The position numbers and the translations under genes are program-made. The notes under the pieces were generated by a model. That model saw only the letters and a list, made by a program, of their open reading frames with translations, did no database searches and had not been told where the DNA came from. Shown here one piece after another: positions 37,001-49,000 of a stretch of DNA of 64,000 nt. This DNA comes from Liolophura sinensis (taxonomy: Eukaryota > Mollusca > Polyplacophora > Chitonida > Chitonidae), in contig NC_088303.1 in assembly GCF_032854445.1 (NCBI RefSeq), positions 27,631,265 to 27,695,264 of the forward strand, read 5' to 3'. The first letter of the stretch is position 1. Each line of letters starts with the position of its first letter.

Positions 37001-40000
37001 GCAATCAAAACACCAACCAAATGAATCAAGTCTTTGTCTCCTTATAATTCACCGGTTGCCCAGATCACGAGCTGCAGATTAGCCTGAAGTTCCGGGGTGT
37101 TACAGCACAGAAGTTCTGGGTGGGGAGGCGGGAAGGCTGTCGACTGTACTATGGTCCAGACAGTGATGGTAGCTCACTGCTTGGGGACACAGGCGTGGAG
37201 GTAAGATAAGAGATCACTGTAGCTGTGCTTGGGGAGACTGATGTGGAGGTAAGATGAAAAGCGCTGTAACTGTGCTTGGGAGACCGTTTTGGTTGTAAGA
37301 TAACAGAGCACTGTAACTGTGTTTGGGGAGGCAGGCGTGGAGGAAAGCTAGCAGGGCACTATAATTATGTTTTTGTGGAGACCGGCATGGATGTAAAATA
37401 GCAGAGTACTCCAAGTATTCTTGTCAGATAGCTGAAAACTATAATTATGTGGATGTAAGTAGCTGAGCACTATAATTATTGCTGGGGAAACCGGCATGGA
37501 GGTAAGATTTATTTTTAAATTGACTGGTGTTTTACACCGCATTGGCCTACTCAAGTGTATTTCACTCATATGATGGCTGCCAGCATTAGGATGAGAAGAC
37601 ACCAGGCAGAGCCCGGGGGAAACCCACGACCATTCGCAGGTGCTGACAGACCTCACCACGTGCGACCAGAGAGGAAACCAGCTTGAGCTGGACTTGACCC
37701 CACATCGTTCGCATTGGTAAGGGATTAGCAAGAAAGGGAAGATAGCAGATCAATATAACTATGGTTGGTGACACTGGCGTGGAGTTAAGACAGCAAAGTA
37801 ATATATCAACATTGTATACCAGGGCGGTGTGCCAAGGTCGGAATAACGTAACAGATTGCTTAAAGAATGCCCCGAGAAACTGCTGAATGGAAACGAGGGT
37901 GGATATAAGATAGCATGCAAATTACAATAACTATACCCGGAGAAACTGGAGTGGGAGTAAGGTAGCAGAACACTATAACCAAGCTTGGAGAAACTGGGGT
38001 GGCTATAAGATAGATCACTATATAATTTGTTTGGAGAAACTGGGATGGAAGTAAGATAGCAGATTGCTATAACTATGCTCCCTGGTAGCCCAAAGCTTAT
38101 CTGGACGTTCCTACCGTAAAGCCCAGATTCGCTCATATGGACTTCCACGCAGATAAATTCACTAAAAAAAGGACTCGAACCCTACCTTATTTTTGCTATA
38201 CGCCAATTCCCTTATACGAACAAACCGTAAACATGTCAAAGCCAGCATCGGTAAACCGTCTTTCAACAGTAATCCAGTCGTTTAAAGATTTGAATCTGGC
38301 AAACCAAACTAACGTCCGCCATCTTTGGAATTTTTTTTTAAATTCGGGCAGGGTGATGGGCCGCGAAAATTTTATCCCACCCAACATTCTTTTTTACTTG
38401 GCATGCAACTTTTAAAAATGCAGTTCACATACTAACATAGCTAAAAAATTGTATCCAGGGAACATTCAGTACGATAATAAAGGCGTTGGGATTCTCCTTT
38501 AAGAATTGCATGCCCTGTAAACAGAATGTTGGACAGGATAAAATTTTCGCCGTCGTACCAGTGAGTGAAATATTCTTGAGTACGGCGTAAAATATCAATC
38601 AAATAAATAAATATAATGCATCAGGAAAGTAGGGTGTATAGCAGAACGCCGTACGCGGGAAGGTCTGCCAGCAACCGTGGGTTTCCCCCGGGCTCTGCCC
38701 GGTTTCCACCTACCATATTGCTGACTGCCGTCGTATAAGTTAAATATTCTTGAGTACGGCGTAAAACACCAATCAAATCAAATAAATAAATATAGCAGAA
38801 CGCAATAACTAGCCAGTGTCATATGACCGGCAAATGTCGAGTCGATGGGATGAAAGGTTATAGAAAAACTGAAGGACAGACAAGGCAGACAAAGAGATCC
38901 TACTTTTATAGTTTCATAACGGTGTACGTGACGTTGAACGTCACACTAGGAAATAAATACCACTTTGCTTTGTGGTTTACACACACGTACGTGAAAATTT
39001 CGGAACCGTTCATGCATGTGCTAAACTAATTGTTGACAAATCACCCAGTGTACTTGTAAGTAGGAGTTAAGCCAATCAGTTAATCCGTGACCGCTCTTTC
39101 TCTCTCTCTCCCGTGTCAGATTTACGGCCCCAAGGACGTACAACAGTTGAAGATGCCGGCCTGTCCGGACCAGGACGAAACCACTGAACATCTCACCTCC
39201 AAGTTACTCAATGTACTCGATCGCGGATTGGTCCTGGAAGTCGTCAATGGCGATGTCTACGCTACTCGATTATGCCGGTGAGTTACCTGTCCCTTTCGCG
39301 AAATCTGGGGTACGTTCTCCGAAGCAGTAGCAAACTAAGCGCCTGCCATAACAACATAGATATGCGTCGCCATCGTAAATGCATTTGCGAAATCTGGGTC
39401 CCGTTCTCCGAAGCAGTCGCAAACTAAACGCCTGCCATAACAACAAAGATATGCGTCGCCATGGTCAAAGCGTTTGGCGCAGAGTTGCGAAGGCTTAATT
39501 AGTGGAACAGGCCCAAATCCATTCGTTCGCAGTGCAAGTAGCTGATATCTTTCACTTTTCGTTTTACATTGTTTTGAATGTAGGGTTTTACATGTCATTC
39601 TAACGTTTACATGGGATTAAATTGGAGGGGCATTTTTGCAACTCGGCCTTTACACACACTCAGTATAAGTGTAAAATCGAACACACGCACAAGTTAACCT
39701 CAATGGGATTTGAAAAGAAGAAATCAAATTGTAATGGGCGTCGATGAAAGGTAATCCATGTACATCATCGAGTTGTTGAAAAGGTATCATTTTATGATCT
39801 TATAGTTTCATGCAGCTGCAAACTTTGTCAGCTTCAAGCGATTTTCAATAAATTCAAAAGGACACTAGATTTTTAACTGCGTGGTTTTCCTAAGTATTAA
39901 TATTGACTTTGTGGGAATTTCTATATTCACATGTATATATGTTCCTATTGATTTATTAAAGTAAAAGAAAGCCAAAATATGACGTAACTTTCATCATACG

Positions 40001-41155
40001 GACAACTGAAACTATGCGTAAAAATAATTGCATTTATTTTTTCAGATTTTTTAAGAGTGTTGAAAGGCATTTAAATATTTGAGTACTTTGGAGTGTTTTA
40101 TGAGCCATACTGACGGTATCTAGGAACTCTGACACTCACATCACCTTTTTTTCATGATGTTCACCAAAAGAAAAAAAATGTTTGCGAACATTATTTCAGT
40201 AATCTTTTACTCATGGGTAAAAAGATTTATTGTAACATTCAGTGTCGTGATTAGAGTTTCTGTGACGTTCCTAACCTCTGAGTTTTAAGTGGTCTCCTTA
40301 GTGATGCCTACTTCGATTTTTAGAGGTCTTTTCCTTTAAGCTTGGTTATGGGTCTCGTGTATTGCAAAATTTAACTGTGTTTACAGATGTGTAATTTTCG
40401 CCCAGTCTCCGTCATTGACAAAAAGCTTGGGAACTCCACATCCTCTTCGCCTCAAAAGAGATTCCCCGAAGGAGAAAATCTTTGACTTCAATGGTCATTT
40501 TATGCCCGAATTACAACAGTACTGTAATGGTCAAGGTCCTCCGCCCAGCCCAGAATTGTTGGTCAGTTTTGGGCAAAAGTGGAATCCCCAGACTCAGGAT
40601 GTCCGTAGCCTGCTCATATCGGCAACAATCACGCACTGCAAAGCGTTATATTTCTTAAAGCAGGTAAGTTTTTATGTCATTTTATATAGTATCGTGTTTA
40701 TATAGTATAGAGCCATCGTGTTTCTTTATATTACATATAATAAATCACAACATAATGTAGGTGTGTGCACTGGCCGAATTACTATGGACGTTCTGTATAG
40801 GCAACTAATACGTCATTAGTAACTGAAGGTGTGAGTTCGAATCCAGCTCAAGCGCCTTTTCTTTGGCTTCAAGTCAATAAATTTTTCAGGCTTCGACAGT
40901 ACCTCCACGCTTCGCCCCCAATAAAAAATTGCAACAGAATAATATTTGTCACGATATATACATTCGCAGACAGAAATGTTATGTTGTTTTTTCTCTCTCC
41001 TTTCTTCTAACCAGGCTGCCGTCCGTGGTATCCCGTCTCTCCATATCTCCTCAGAGGATGCCTATGATGCTTACGTCAAAGAGGTGAAGGAGCTGGTGTC
41101 AGGGAATTGGAGTATGATGTATGACCCTCTGCCCGGCACGCCTCAGCCTGTGTAG
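31090..41155 (+). CDS. IRF: Interferon regulatory factor (10 coding exons, complete)
   Basis: Exons 31090-31257, 33078-33258, 34083-34156, 34739-34796, 35587-35682, 36122-36283, 37064-37200, 39120-39277, 40387-40663 and 41015-41155 total 1452 bp, 483 residues, all junctions in phase. Residues 1-115 form the IRF DNA-binding domain. Conserved tryptophans are W12, W27, W39, W47 and W58, and the recognition helix is WKTRLRCALNKLPD with R82, C83 and N86, which contact GAAA elements in the family. A Pro/Ser/acidic linker (about 120-245) has lower conservation. From about residue 247 (HELQISLKFRG, EGCRLYYGP) to LYFLKQ is the IRF-association domain, a SMAD MH2-like fold for dimerisation. The protein is expected to be a nuclear transcription factor in innate immunity or development. 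The start is the first ATG in an exon whose 5' part is UTR. Having the C-terminal domain fits IRF3/4-like groups, but the paralogue is not assigned. Confidence 0.96.
31293..31453 (-). mobile_element. SINE-A, head missing
   Basis: TTTATTTGTTTATACG tail, GTTTTACGCCGTGCTGAAG, GGGCAAAGCCCGGGG and ACGACCGTCCGCAAG in reverse orientation, ending at TTCCCACGTACGCGG. It lies in IRF intron 1. Confidence 0.88.
31541..31592 (-). mobile_element. SINE-A short fragment
   Basis: TGGTTTACTCCGTGCTTATA, CGGCGGCGGTCAGCATTG then GGTGGAGGAGAAAAC match the tail part of SINE-A with a small internal deletion. It is next to another partial copy. Confidence 0.65.
32577..32701 (+). mobile_element. SINE-A, 5'-truncated
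   Basis: From GCAGAATGTCGTGGTTTTC through CCCGGGCTCTGCTGG and GAAATATTCTTGAGTACGG to AATCAAATAAATAGATAAAT. It is in IRF intron 1. Confidence 0.9.
33551..33878 (+). mobile_element. SINE-B, 5'-truncated, flanked by a perfect 14-bp target-site duplication
   Basis: TCTGAATCGTCGAT occurs at 33537-33550 and again at 33879-33892, exactly bordering the element. Inside are the box B-like GATCCAGGATCAATCC, the palindrome GAGGAAGTTGTAACTTCCTC, TATCAGTATAATGGCTCGGG and the AAGCACTCACTCACTCAC tail. The intact duplication indicates a young insertion by LINE-type retroposition. It is in IRF intron 2. Confidence 0.96.
34860..35335. repeat. Higher-order minisatellite: 4 x 22 bp = 88-bp unit, about 4-5 copies
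   Basis: Four 22-bp subunits alternate in fixed order, beginning ACGTATCAACAGAAACACC, ACATAACAACAGAAGTACTG, ACACAAGAACAGAAAGACTT and ACGTCACAGCAGAGGCACTG. The 88-bp block repeats with few changes from about 34935 to 35310. Related but less regular subunits lie to the left. It is in IRF intron 4. Confidence 0.93.
37201..38085. repeat. About 47-bp tandem repeat derived from the IRF exon 7 end and its splice donor
   Basis: Exon 7 ends TGCTTGGGGACACAGGCGTG then GAG, followed by GTAAGATAAGAG. Immediately after, TGCTTGGGGAGACTGATGTG then GAG and GTAAGATG recur (donor at 37249). Further copies start near 37274, 37319, 37370 and 37441, several still with a GTAAG-like junction (for example 37502). 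After a SINE-A insertion the family continues near 37725-38085 (GAGAAACTGGGGTGG, GTAAGATAGCAG). Confidence 0.85.
37509..37722 (-). mobile_element. SINE-A inserted in the IRF intron 7 repeat array
   Basis: TTTATTTTTAAATTGACTGG tail, TTTTACACCGCATTGGCC, GGCAGAGCCCGGGGGAAACC, CACGACCATTCGCAGG, then AGCTTGAGCTGGACTTGACC and CGCATTGG in reverse orientation. It interrupts the 47-bp array, so it inserted after the array had expanded. Confidence 0.9.
38548..38613 (+). mobile_element. SINE-A tail fragment
   Basis: GCCGTCGTACCAGTGAGTGA, AATATTCTTGAGTACGGCG, then AATCAAATAAATAAAT. It is one of two truncated tail copies about 40 bases apart. Confidence 0.88.
38652..38793 (+). mobile_element. SINE-A, 5'-truncated
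   Basis: From GTACGCGGGAAGGTCTGCC through GTGGGTTTCCCCCGGGCTC and ATTCTTGAGTACGGCG to AATCAAATCAAATAAATAAA. The order is intact. It is in IRF intron 7. Confidence 0.9.
39298..39482. repeat. Tandem duplication of about 92 bp
   Basis: GCGAAATCTGGGGTACGTTC at about 39299 and GCGAAATCTGGGTCCCGTTC at about 39392 begin two copies. Both contain TCTCCGAAGCAGT, CGCCTGCCATAACAACA and ATATGCGTCGCCAT. They differ at roughly ten positions. It is in IRF intron 8. Confidence 0.92.
39406..39512. mobile_element. Possible inverted-repeat element (MITE-like)
   Basis: GGGTCCCGTTCTCCGAAGC at one end and GGAACAGGCCC at the other form a loose terminal inverted repeat. Inner TCGCAA and TTGCGA continue the symmetry. 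It overlaps the second copy of the local duplication. Confidence 0.4.
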
Positions 41156-41215
41156 ACGGCAACTTTAAATACGGCAAAACTGGTCACTGTATAAACTTCA
41201 GTGTTATAATAATGA

Positions 41216-41221
41216 AATAAA
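41216..41221 (+). promoter_or_regulatory. Poly(A) signal of the IRF gene
   Basis: AATAAA lies 61 bases after the stop and is followed within about 60 bases by T/GT-rich sequence (TTGTCTATTATGCTTG, TTGTTTGTTTC). This gives a short 3' UTR. Confidence 0.6.
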
Positions 41222-43560
41222 TTATCAAATCCTGTAAATATACGATTGTCTATTATGCTTGTAAAATTGTTTGTTTCATCTGAATGAAAAGTACAGCTCG
41301 TAGCTCGTGAAAAAAGGGTGATTGAAACTTATGGCTAATGTCTGCTTGCAGGCTTCTCACAGAAAGAGCGTTTTCACCTCAATTTGGATCTGTAAATTTT
41401 CTTAATTGATTGATCATCAACGCCGTGTTTACTGAGTGTCTGTACCTACCTATAAGAACGACCGGGTTTGCATTTGTCCTTGGTACTGTGTTTTAGGAGA
41501 TTTTCCGTACATGCACGGTCACTTTAAATCACTAAAATATATCTAGTAAAAACCATCACGAATTTATCCCCAGTTATCGAGCAATACGATTAACTCACGA
41601 GATCATACACTGTTTAGTACAGAAAAATACTGCTTGCCCAATAAACAATCGTTTAGATAGGTTGTTGTACTATAGCAGTTTGCACGTGGTCCAAGCGCTA
41701 AAAGATCTATGTGGACTATATACGGCTTTGTGTCTGATAATACAAGCCTTCCACATTTGTTCACACGCTGTGTATGTACGGAAAAAACCCCTATAAATGT
41801 ATATAGGTCATCGAAATCTTAACTGTATTTGCTGAACACGAATGTATAGGCACATAAATAAATATATTTGAAATTAATTGCATGTTTATCATTATATTTT
41901 CGTGAAATCGCATGTTGATTCACGATCTGTGTTGATACCTTTGGCAAACTATGCATTCTGCAAATATGCAGGGTTAATATATAGCTATGCAGATATATAT
42001 ACATGTTTGCATGTAAGCAGTTTAGGATTGACATTCAGCTTTATCCACGGCCCGAACAGTCGTTAACACACCGTATACGTTTCTAAATGCATTATACATG
42101 TATATGAAGTGTCTCGAAATCACACGCATCTACCAAAGACTTGAATACACCACATGTATATACTCTAAAAATTGATGTATATTAGCCCGAACACTTTAAA
42201 CATGTATAAAGCCATATATATATATATATACATATATATTGCATTATTATGTTTTACGACACATCATTGTTGTATATAGGCCTACACATATTTTATCACA
42301 AATATAGTGTAACTACCTGTTATTAATGCCTAGATGAATTTCAAATTTTATGTATACATTATTAATAAACTTGTATTTGTACAGTTTTGTCCTCAATTTC
42401 CACGTGTATATGCATGTCAAAGGGATAACGATTCCGATCATAAATTATTTATTTCTTTAAATTATTTTGGCCGATTCTCACAATTCTTCAGAGAATTACC
42501 ATCCGGGGTTATGGCAGAAATGACGTCCATACGTGTAAGTCACATTACGCTATAGTGTATTGTATAAGCAATAGAGTTAAAAGCCAATGCAAAGTGGTGC
42601 GCACATAGAAATATATATGTTCTATACGTATATGAGATTAACCGATCAAGTTTGGTATCAGGATTGATTGATTGATTGATATGGGCATGGAGCCAGTGCC
42701 AAGAGATTCAGGGATGTTGTGCGTTTCCTGTAAACTTGTTCTTGTATTTCTACCGAGTTCATCTGCCGTCAAATTTACACGTACATGGCCTTATATATGT
42801 GCAGAACTTTAAGCTCATTACATACAATACTTTTTGAGATGCCACTTTTATCATTGCTTTATTAGGCTAGTTCTTGTTCAGATTATTTTTCTTCTTCTCT
42901 GACCATTTTTTTTTTTTTTTTGCGTGTAAAAAAGTTCTCTGTGACACGCGGAAAACTGCGTGTCACAGCTGCGGACTTTCTACACATAAAATCGCTTGCG
43001 CTACCTCCTGGAGTATAAAACTTCACACACCTGGGGTGCACGTTTCGGCCATATTGGAGCAGTATGGAAATCTCAGAAAAACTGCGTTAAAATGCGTTTG
43101 AAAACTTACATGGCATTTTTAATAGTCAACATATGAAGCAGCTTTTGACGTTTTGTGCTGTTTGGCCAGACACGTGATGTAGCAGGCATTTTGAATTTTA
43201 TTGATACGCTTAAACCATCTTTTTCTGTAAATCGGCCGATGATCTTTGAATGAAATTTCACTTGCAAGTTTTAGGTGGATTGCCGTCCTATGTTGTTCAA
43301 AAACTGTGTTTGGTATGCAAGTTGTGCTGTAACTGACCAATGAAATTAGCTTAAAAGTAGGTCAAGTCTAAGAACTGCTCAAAATGATGAAATAAACACA
43401 CTGCCTAGTACTGCTCGACGTCCGTCTTACAAATCTGTAAGAATTATTTTTCAACTCGGTATAGTTTGCAGGTTATGACCAAAAACAAAAATATAGCTTC
43501 TAAAGCAGTGATGCCGGGGTTCAAGCCAGTATTGCATGCCTATGCGGTGTCACTTCCGGT
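41222..43560. other. Intergenic DNA between the IRF gene and the 43.6-45.7 kb repeat cluster
   Basis: AT-rich, with TA runs near 42210-42230 and 42610, a TGAT microsatellite near 42664 and a T-run near 42907. No exon recognised on either strand. Confidence 0.6.
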
Positions 43561-43589
43561 TACCCTAATGGAATGCATGTATAGATACA

Positions 43590-45660
43590 TAGCCATCTTA
43601 ATCAGAAAGCCTACTTTCTTCGTAGTCATTAATGCATTTTTACACTCGATATCATATGTATGTTGATGTGCCAAACGGAGTAAATCGACCTTTGCGCAAT
43701 ATTTGAAGGCGTGCATGTCCCCGCTTTTTTTAAACACAGCTCAACAGAGAACATGTATAGCGCGTTGCACTCAGTGATTTTCATCTTTACAGCTGTAACA
43801 GTTTTCTATGAAAATATTGTGGAAATTCCACTTTTTCGCAATTTGAAGTAAAAAGCACTGTAACTCACAGGAAAGAAACAAGTCCAGATTCATGATCAGG
43901 ACGTCAAACTACGTCGGGTAGCACACAATATTCGCACATTCATCCTAGACATAAATGCATTTAAAAGGCATTATATAACATGGGGATGCCAAATATAGTA
44001 AATCGGCCTTTGGATAATTTTCCAAGCACTGCAACGCCCGCAACTGCAACGATTTTCCGCACACATACAGTAGACATATGACCATTTGAACTCGGCCATA
44101 TTCGCAGGGTCACGTGACCTCCAAATATGGGCGGGGGTGGGGGGGATTGCACTTTTTCAGACTGGCTATTAGTGACAACATTGTTCATCAGAGAAAAGTA
44201 AAAAGACCAGATTAGTGATCAGAACTCTCTACATTACTGTCTACTATATATATATATATATCTCACAAAGTCCAAGAGGCAGTCGCAATTTTCACTTCAA
44301 AATTGCTTACACATTTTCTGTACACTTATATCTTTCCTATGAGAGCGTAAGTTATTTGTCGAAAATAAATACATAACCAGATACAATGCTTTGAAACTTT
44401 CAATGCGACCTTACACCGTTTATCACCGAGGCCGTTTGAGAGGTCATACCCATTCCCTCGAACAGACCGGTGAGCTTGATGCCGCTGCGCTATGCCTAAT
44501 CAGAAACAGCGGTCCCTTCTCAGAAATAACGCAAAAAGAAATAACGCAAAAAGCAACAGCAAGTTTATACTTTCACGTATGAATCAAAGACCTGCCATGC
44601 ACAGACTGACTGCTTTACTAATAGCTGGACCGGGGCGCATGTACATATCTGTCAATCACCGGGAGCCTGGTTAGCGTGTAGTAAAGACAAGGTTAGGGCA
44701 AAACAAAGCTGACTTTCAGAAATACATGCACAACACTGGGTTGCAATGGCACTGGGTGAGCCAATCGCAACTGCAGTGCAAACCAGATAATTAAGACGAC
44801 ATGTACATGATACATATTCTTCGTAGTCATCCATACACTGTATTACAATACATAGCATGTATATGTCAATGCCAAATGTGGTAAATCTGCCTTTGGACGT
44901 TATTCAAAAGCCTTCATATCCTGTGTTTCTTTAACACAGATCAACAATTTTCAGCATACATACAGTAAATGTATAACCCTTTAAATACAGCGATTTTCAG
45001 GTTTAGAGTTGTAACAGCTTTCTGTCACATGATCTGCAAAAATGGGGGAAATTGCGCTTTTTCGCGTTTTGGTCACAATTTGCGACAAAAATATACATCG
45101 CAGGAAAAAAGTATTTATTTATTTGATTGGTGTTTTACGCCGTACTCAAGAAGCCTTGGGGAAACCCACGACCATCCACACTTGCTGACAACCCTTCCCA
45201 CGTACGGCCGGAGAGGAAGCCAGCATGAGCTGTAAGACGTTTCCCACATAAGACCGAATTCGCGATTAGGATGTCAAACTATGCCGGGTGGAATAATTAC
45301 AATATTTCTACATTCATCCTAGTCACGAACAGAGTGTATATGCATTATATAACATGCTCATGTAAATGTGCCAAAATATAGTAAATCGGGCATTTGCCAA
45401 TTTTGAAGCCATGTATATCCTGTATTTAGTATAGCAACTCAGATTTTCTGCATTCATACAGTACACATATAGTCCCTTCCACTCAGCAATTTTGAACTTT
45501 ACAGCTGTGTTAGTTTTATGTCAGGTGACCTACAAATAAGGATGAAAATTGCAAATTTTCGATTTTTGATGGCAATTTGAGACATAAGTTCATTTTGCAC
45601 GGATAAACTAAGACCACGTTCATGATCAGGACGTCAAGTTACGTGCAAATCACTTGTTCG
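43590..45660. repeat. Cluster of diverged copies of a 300-400-bp repeat
   Basis: At least four copies (about 43590-43919, 43920-44220, 44812-45110 and 45270-45660) share an ordered set of blocks: TTCATCCTAG or TTCGTAGTCAT; CATTATATAACATG or similar; TGCCAAATATAGTAAATCGG; CATACAGTA then ACATATA; TTTACAGCTGTAACAG; and TTCATGATCAGGACGTCAA. A SINE-A is inserted after the third copy. No coding potential. Confidence 0.7.
45113..45234 (-). mobile_element. SINE-A with internal deletion
   Basis: TTTATTTATTTGATTGGTGT, TTTACGCCGTACTCAAGAA, then a jump to GGGGAAACCCACGACCATCC, followed by CTTCCCACGTACGGCC and GAGGAAGCCAGCATGAGC. The middle TTTCACTTATA-GGGAGG part is missing. Confidence 0.9.
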
Positions 45661-45688
45661 GAAAGTTTTCTGTCTAATATAGATAAGG

Positions 45689-45694
45689 TTTATT
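45689..45694 (-). promoter_or_regulatory. Possible poly(A) signal of MTG2
   Basis: AATAAA on the minus strand, about 400 bases beyond the MTG2 stop. It is a positional guess only. Confidence 0.3.
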
Positions 45695-46090
45695 CTTTTC
45701 AGAAGAGCATAGAACTAATAGACTTGAACAGTCTGTGGTGAAGAAAGTGCCAAGTCTTAGAGAATAGATGCTAAAAGCTGTGTGTACAGACCGCTTGAAA
45801 GCCGTATAACTGCATGCAGTTCTAGTCTTATTTTGTTCCTCGACACCAAAGCCAACGACCCAAGTATGACAAGCCAAGCCTGTACTTTGTGCATGCGAGC
45901 TAAATATAAAACATCCACTGTGATTTGTATTTGAACTGTGTTTTGTCACTTGATAGCCTGCATTGGATACAATTACCAAGCATGTATTCTCACACTAGAA
46001 AGACAAAACAGTTGAAGGTAGAAGATGTATTTCACTTATTGACGATTTACACGTTATTCCTCAGATTATCACAAACTAAGTTAAGAAGTC

Positions 46091-49000
46091 TCATTCTTCC
46101 CCTGCAGCTGCCTGTTTCAGCTGCTCAGACAGCTGGCCGTCGTACAGCTCTCTCATGTGGAGCAGAAGAGGCTCTAGATTCTTTTCATATTTGGCCGAGA
46201 TGGCGAATATGGGTAAACTGACATGGGCCTTTAAGTCCTGAAGGTTTTTCGCAGCTCGCTGGACGTCCACTTTGTTGGCGACAATGGCATGCGGTCGCGT
46301 GGAGAGGCCGGGTTCATACTGTTCCAGCTCATGCTGCAGATCCTCCAGTTGGGTCCAGCACTTCTCTACAGACAAGTCAATGACGTAGATAAGGCAGAGG
46401 CAGCGTTGGATGTGCCGCAGAAAGGAGAAGCCTAGCCCGCGATTCTGGTGAGCCCCTGTGATCAAGCCAGGAATGTCGGCAACTGCAACATAACACAGGT
46501 CAGCAACCATTCAGAAGCAAAATAAACCATAAATGTAAAAACTCTTATCAAGAATGAACAACTGTAGATCAGCAATGATTAACCACAGATGAACAATAAA
46601 CAACCACAAATCAGCAATGAACCACCTCAGCTCAGCAATGAAAGACAACAGATTAGTAATGAACCTCTATCGATGATCTATGAACAAACTTGAATCAACA
46701 ATGATCAACCATTAGTCTTGGATCAACATATGAAAAGTATGCAATTAAGGAATCCAAAACTTTCCTACCCATCTGCCATATTACAAGTAGTCAAAGAGAA
46801 CTTGTATACAAGCACTTTCACACATCCGGAATGATCTACAGAAGGATTTGAAGCCATGACAAAGCAGTGTTCACTACCATGCCCCACATAAATTTGGCCG
46901 GCATTATTCTGATTAAAACACCTTTGAGTGTAGCATCTATGTGCGTTACATGCATGTAAAACTTCAGGTCAATACATACAATGCTGTACTTTTTGAGATA
47001 TCTTCCCCTTACATTTTGTTTCACATTTCTGACTAACTATGATCTTAATACAGGCAGTACTTTTTAAGATACCTCCCCTAACATTTTGTTTAACATTGCT
47101 TTCCCTGTTACTGGAGGCCAATGCACAGGGTACAAAATAAGCTACAAAAGACATTCTAGATGCATTACTTCTGCAACAAATGTTTCCTACGGCAACAAAT
47201 GTTTCCTACTGCAACGAATGTTTCCTACCAATCTGAGCAGTCAGAACAATACATGTAGCTATGTCCAAGTCCAAAGGTGTACAACAACTGCCATAATTTT
47301 GTCCAAATCAGAATAAACGGATCGAAACTCAGTTGATCTTGTAATGGGGAAGCCATATACCAAGTTTCAATTCACTACTATAAGCAGTATTGCAAAAATG
47401 TCTGAAAATTACTTGATGACAAACTAACGGCCAAGCTGGGGAACTGATCACCTGACAGACAGGGGACTAATAATTACTGCTTAGAAGAGCTCACCCTGGG
47501 TGACAGATTGAACTATATACCAAACTAAGCTCTACTTTACAAAGTTAATATGTCAAAGCCAAGTCTTCATGGTAACTCACCTGCGATTTGTTCATAGTCA
47601 TCATAGAGCACCATGCCAACATGAGGATTGAGGGTGGTGAACGGATAGGGTGCTACCTTGGGGTGTGCACGGGAGATGGCTCGCAGCAGCGACGATTTGC
47701 CGGCATTCGGGAAACCAATCTGAAAAGAAACACATCACAATTATGTGTACTGGCAATTACTCTATGAGTGACAACTGGGTCTATGGGCAAAAGATGACAT
47801 TCATGCCCCCTTCACGTCAACTTCAAAGCGCACATTCAAACTTCACAACACAACTTCAAAAAAAGAGTTCCCCATATCACAACATACAACGTTTCTATTA
47901 AAAATGGACTAACATTTATCAGATTTCTTCAAACTGGAGTTTAAAAATTTACATCATATTTACCATTACTTGTTAACAATGACAGTCAGACTATGTACAA
48001 GTCTCATTGGAAGCTTACTGTCAAATATGCCCCCCAATCATTAAGTGCGGGGAATATTTCACTTATTCAAAGGCGGCCAGCATTATGGTGAGAGGAAACC
48101 AGGCAAAGCATGGGGACTTTACAAATATTACTTATACAGAGACACACCAAGGTAAACGACGACAGCAAACTATGTCAAACTGTAGCAGACAATGAGTGTG
48201 ACCAAAAATCCAAGTGACATTCATCCCAACTTTAATGTGTACCGTGTCAATCCTCTTACCAGTCCAACATGGGCTATAGTTTTCAGCTCCAGCCCCAACA
48301 CTGCCTGCTCCCCTTGACCTCCTGTTTCTGCCACATTCGGTGCCCTCTCCTCGTTGGACAGGTAAAAGTTATTCCCCTTTCCACCAGCTCCACCTCTAGC
48401 AGCAATGAAATAGTCCCCTGCTTTGTCTAATGAAGCCAGTACTTTTCGACCTTCATCCTTTATTCTGGTACCCAATGGAACCTGATGTAAGAAGAAAAGA
48501 AGTCCTGAAGGGAAGACAAAATCTGAATCCAAAATCTTAAACCCATAGAAATAACATTTTACTAGCTGTCAATGGCTAAGTGTTTTTGACATGCACTGAG
48601 TGGAATCAACAGCTTGTGTTGAATTAATTAGTGTATGCAAAAGAATATAAAGTGTCTAAGGTTTGATTTTCGGAGGTGGTAATAAAGAGCTGCTTGTATT
48701 GTAAACAGCATTTTTAAAACTGATGAATAATAAAACTACAAAAATTCTCACTTGTGAAGAAGGTCTGCAACCCAGGCTATGATCATATCCATGATGAAAG
48801 ATACCTTTTTTTTTTTTAGTACTAGGCCTAAATTGTTGTCCTTAACAGTTACTCATTTTGTCAGGATACTGGGAGTTCCACTGATATTAGAATGTTGTTT
48901 TAAGGGCTGTGTGCAAGGTTTAAAGATATTCTAATAATAAAACATAAAGAATAATGATTCCCTTTCAGTTTCTACTTCAATTTAATTTAAAACAGCATTA

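Noticed and set aside
40795-40870. GAGTTCGAATCCAGCTCAAG as a tRNA gene
   Set aside because: A lone B-box-like segment resembling a SINE head, with no matching 5' half.
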